Source: Lentzea cavernae
Lineage (GTDB): Bacteria > Actinomycetota > Actinomycetes > Mycobacteriales > Pseudonocardiaceae
Reading direction: 5' to 3'
Length of the DNA stretch: 64,000 bases
Assembly: GCF_014653695.1 (NCBI RefSeq)
Contig: NZ_BNAR01000025.1
Span: 1 to 64,000 of the forward strand
Positions 61,774-64,000 of this stretch are shown one piece after another. Position numbers and translations under genes: made by a program. The stretch's first letter is position 1. Each line of letters starts with the position of its first letter. The notes beneath the pieces are model-generated. The model searched no databases. It had not been told where the DNA came from and saw nothing but the letters and a program-made list of their open reading frames with translations.

Positions 61774-61985
61774 AAGCGGCTGGGAACGTCACGGTGACCA
61801 TGCTTCCGTTCGGCGGCGCTGTGCTGGTCAACGGCACCACGCTGGCCGTCGCGGAGTGCACTGACGCGGAGGCTGAGGTGATCGCGCTGGTGCTCGGCGG
61901 TGAACCGGTGCCGGACCGCGCGGCGCCGTTCGTCGCGCAACTCGTCGAAGCCGGATGGTTCGTGGCGTCCGATCGGGAGGTCTGA
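61770..61985 (+). CDS. PqqD-like RiPP recognition protein (lasso B1-like)
   Basis: 71 residues from a GTG overlapping the cyclase-like stop. Small winged-helix fold with beta strands VTVTMLPFGGAVLVNGTT and the helical segment TDAEAEVIALVLGGEP, then a final helix and strand (APFVAQLVEAGWFVA), as in PqqD/B1 proteins that bind RiPP leaders. This is the strongest sign that the upstream peptide has a recognised leader. The stop overlaps the next ATG by 1 bp. Confidence 0.7.
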   Translation: MKAAGNVTVTMLPFGGAVLVNGTTLAVAECTDAEAEVIALVLGGEPVPDRAAPFVAQLVEAGWFVASDREV

Positions 61986-62776
61986 TGATGTCGGTCTGGT
62001 CCGACCTGGTGATCGCGCTGCTGGCGGGACCACTCGTGCTGGCGGGGATCGCGAAGCTGGCCACGGAATCCGGAAAGCTGCCGTGGCCTGTGCGGTCAGG
62101 GCCGCTGCGGGCGCCGTACGGGCCGAAAGCGGTCGGTGGCGCGGAAGTCGTCACCGCGATCCTCGTCGTGTTGCTGCAGGGCGCGCTCGCCGCGATCGTC
62201 GCAGCGGTGGCGTTCGGCGTGCTCACGGTCGTGGCGGCGGCACTGAGCGGCCAGAAGTGCGCGTGCTTCGGTCTCGCTCGGCTGGCTTCCGTCGGCAAGG
62301 CGCACATCGCCGGCAACGCGATCGCGGCCCTCGTCGCCGTTGCGATCGCCATCAGCGCACCACCCGGAGACGCACCCGTTCTCCGGGTGTGGACGTGTGT
62401 TCTCTCGGCGGGAGCATTGGGGGCGTTGTTGTTCCTGAGCGACCGCCGGCGGAAGGCCGCCGAGGAGATCCCCTCGGAGTGCGGCGAGATGCTCAGCGGA
62501 GTGCTCCTGTTCGTCTCCGACGACTGCCCGTCGTGCCGTTCGCTCAAGCAGTTGCTGGACGCTGCCGAGCCTGCCCGTCGTGCCGCCATCACGACCGTTG
62601 TGATCAAGCACGCTGACGACATCCCTGAGGACATGCGGAAGCTGGGCGTGCCCAGTGCCGTGGGCATCGACCGATTGGGAAGGCCCGTCTGCCTGCCGGT
62701 GGGCGGAACCGGCCCGGTGAAGGCACTCGTGGACACCATCACCATCGGGACTTCAGAGGTGGTCGGTGGACGCTGA
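61985..62776 (+). CDS. MauE-thioredoxin fusion membrane protein
   Basis: 263 residues. Residues ~5-150 are a MauE-type four-helix membrane domain with paired cysteines C92 and C94 in KCACFGLARLASVGKAHIAGN. Residues ~160-255 form a thioredoxin-like domain with CPSC (C181, C184) in LLFVSDDCPSCRSLKQLL and GVPSAVGIDRLG near the cis-Pro. The layout parallels vitamin K epoxide reductase/DsbB-plus-thioredoxin fusions, so electron transfer for disulfide formation is the likely role. In this locus the obvious substrate is the six-Cys peptide. Confidence 0.8.
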   Translation: MMSVWSDLVIALLAGPLVLAGIAKLATESGKLPWPVRSGPLRAPYGPKAVGGAEVVTAILVVLLQGALAAIVAAVAFGVLTVVAAALSGQKCACFGLARLASVGKAHIAGNAIAALVAVAIAISAPPGDAPVLRVWTCVLSAGALGALLFLSDRRRKAAEEIPSECGEMLSGVLLFVSDDCPSCRSLKQLLDAAEPARRAAITTVVIKHADDIPEDMRKLGVPSAVGIDRLGRPVCLPVGGTGPVKALVDTITIGTSEVVGGR

Positions 62777-64000
62777 CCTCGGACGTCGAACAGAACACGG
62801 GCCGGACGGCGACGTCCGGGTGCGCTACACCGCACCCGCGTTGCCGTCCATCACCAGCCGCAACCCGCGAACGATCGCGTGGCGTGGCTTGCTGATCGAT
62901 CCCGACCTCGCCGGGGCGCCTCCGCGTCGACCCGGCCCGGACGTGGTCGAGTTCGAACTCGGGGACGCGTGGTGGCGGCTGCCGATCACCGCGGTCGTGC
63001 CGGGTGGTCTCGCGTGGCACCCGGAGCTTTCCCTCGTCGCTGGACTGGCGGTGCTCGACAGGAAGGCGCATCCCTGGGTGGCCGACCTCCGTGAGAGGAC
63101 CGTCCGGTTCTGGAGCGACGTCCGTGTGGCGGTCGGGCTCACCGAGTTGGGCGCACCGGGACGTCCGCCACTGGCCTGGAGCCAGGACGGACGGCTTGCC
63201 GTGCTCATACCGATCGAGGCACCCGCCCCTGATCGGGGATGGCGTCCGGTCGTGCATGAGGCCACCGGCCCCGGCTACGTCACGTTCGACAGCGAGCCGT
63301 CCGAGCTGGCACGGCTCGCGGCGACCACCATCGGCCTGCTCGACACGGCGTCCGGCGAGGTCACAGCAGTGGGGCCGCCGCTGCTGGTGCGCGACCTGCG
63401 GCCGGCCGCAGGCGGACGCGGCCTGCGCGTCGACCACGTCTCCGACTGCTCCGGTGACCGCGCCAGGTTCCACGGTCTGCGCTGGACGACGTCCGAAGTC
63501 GGGCTCGCAGGCGGTGTTCGACGCGTCGACGCGACGGACCCGCAGACCGCTCGCGCGCAGCCACCGCCCGCGCCCGCACCAGGAGTGCCTTCGACGATCA
63601 TCGCTGGACCGGCGAACACCAGAGTCGCCTTCAGACCTGGGACCGGACCGTTGTTCTTGTGGCTGAGGGGATTCCTGATCGAGGAGGAGCTGCCCGCCGA
63701 TCCTTTCGTCGACCTCGCGGTGGACGGGGTTCCGAGCGCCGTGCTGGACATCTCGTTTCGATGGCCGTCCGACGTGGACGCCGCCGAGGTGGACGCGCAG
63801 CTCGTGTCGGCGGTGTGCGGAGCGCTGGACGCGTTGCGGGGAAAGCACAACGGCCGAGTGGTCGTCGGTGGCCACAGCTTCGGGGCCACGCTCGCGCTGC
63901 GGTCACTGGCGAAGGTACCGGGGCTCTGCGCCGCGGTCGTGCACAGCGGTTGCTACAACCGCACCCTCACACCGACAGGGTTCCAGTTCGAGCGGCGATC
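62766..64000 (+). CDS. Prolyl-oligopeptidase-like (S9) alpha/beta hydrolase, partial
   Basis: 411 codons from a GTG at 62766 (overlapping the previous stop by 11 bp) run open to the window end; the 3' part is missing. The N-terminal ~290 residues are a beta-rich propeller-like region. The catalytic domain shows the nucleophile elbow VVVGGHSFGATLALRSLAK (Ser371) and HSGCYNRTLTPTGFQFERR, typical of S9 peptidases found in RiPP and lasso clusters. It may remove the leader, since the B2-like protein lacks catalytic residues. The Asp and His of the triad lie beyond the window. Confidence 0.8.
   Translation, partial: MDADLGRRTEHGPDGDVRVRYTAPALPSITSRNPRTIAWRGLLIDPDLAGAPPRRPGPDVVEFELGDAWWRLPITAVVPGGLAWHPELSLVAGLAVLDRKAHPWVADLRERTVRFWSDVRVAVGLTELGAPGRPPLAWSQDGRLAVLIPIEAPAPDRGWRPVVHEATGPGYVTFDSEPSELARLAATTIGLLDTASGEVTAVGPPLLVRDLRPAAGGRGLRVDHVSDCSGDRARFHGLRWTTSEVGLAGGVRRVDATDPQTARAQPPPAPAPGVPSTIIAGPANTRVAFRPGTGPLFLWLRGFLIEEELPADPFVDLAVDGVPSAVLDISFRWPSDVDAAEVDAQLVSAVCGALDALRGKHNGRVVVGGHSFGATLALRSLAKVPGLCAAVVHSGCYNRTLTPTGFQFERR

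Overview
The window comes from a high-GC Gram-positive actinomycete, most likely a filamentous relative of the Pseudonocardiales (family is my inference). The basis is strong GC3 bias, many GTG starts, a WhiB7 regulator, a tmRNA tag ending in ALAA, UPF0182, PPA1309, DUF4191 and DUF5679 proteins, and gene order like the Mycobacterium tuberculosis blocks glnE/glnA1/RDD/Rv2219, uvrD2/whiB7/Rv3197-Rv3193c and prfB-ftsE-ftsX-smpB-ssrA.

Layout. 1-282: end of an rRNA operon (23S tail, 5S, terminator). 0.3-11.2 kb: housekeeping genes: two tandem GNAT acetyltransferases, an Lrp regulator, rhodanese, a glutamine-amidotransferase-like protein, a PiT phosphate transporter, glnE, an oxidoreductase and small proteins. 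11.23-15.13 kb: a decayed integrative element between 17-bp direct repeats, one of which is the 3' end of glnA. It carries a DUF4145-like protein, an inositol-monophosphatase-family protein, hypothetical genes and the C-terminal remnant of a tyrosine integrase. 15.1-22.4 kb: glnA, RDD, an AraC regulator, DUF4191, uvrD2 and whiB7 with an attenuator-type leader. 22.5-34.4 kb: a methyltransferase, a G-rich repeat tract, an AbiEi-like protein, then ABC1 kinase, ThiF-like protein, zinc-ribbon protein, metallopeptidases, PDZ/Lon protease and UPF0182. 34.4-42.8 kb: two identical initiator tRNAs, PadR, prfB, ftsE, ftsX, smpB, an amidohydrolase, a two-component system and tmRNA. 42.9-54.7 kb: an AraC/DJ-1 regulator with a divergent NAD(P) enzyme, permease, HD protein, MGT-type glycosyltransferase, HrpB helicase, GT2, GNAT, MFS, a DsbA-like protein and tRNA-Ala. 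55.2-64 kb: a GT87 mannosyltransferase, an NB-ARC regulator, a second two-component system, then the most interesting locus.

That locus (59.6-64.0 kb, running off the end) encodes a 58-residue peptide. Its C-terminal half has the six-cysteine spacing C-x6-C-x5-CC-x4-C-x4-C of an inhibitor cystine knot. It is followed by four tightly overlapping genes and a partial fifth: a lasso-B2-like transglutaminase fold lacking its catalytic Cys and His, an asparagine-synthetase/lasso-C-like protein with an altered SGGxDS loop, a PqqD-like recognition protein, a MauE-thioredoxin fusion and a prolyl-oligopeptidase-like hydrolase. My inference is a knottin-type RiPP system that reuses lasso-peptide machinery for recognition, with the MauE-thioredoxin protein forming the disulfides.
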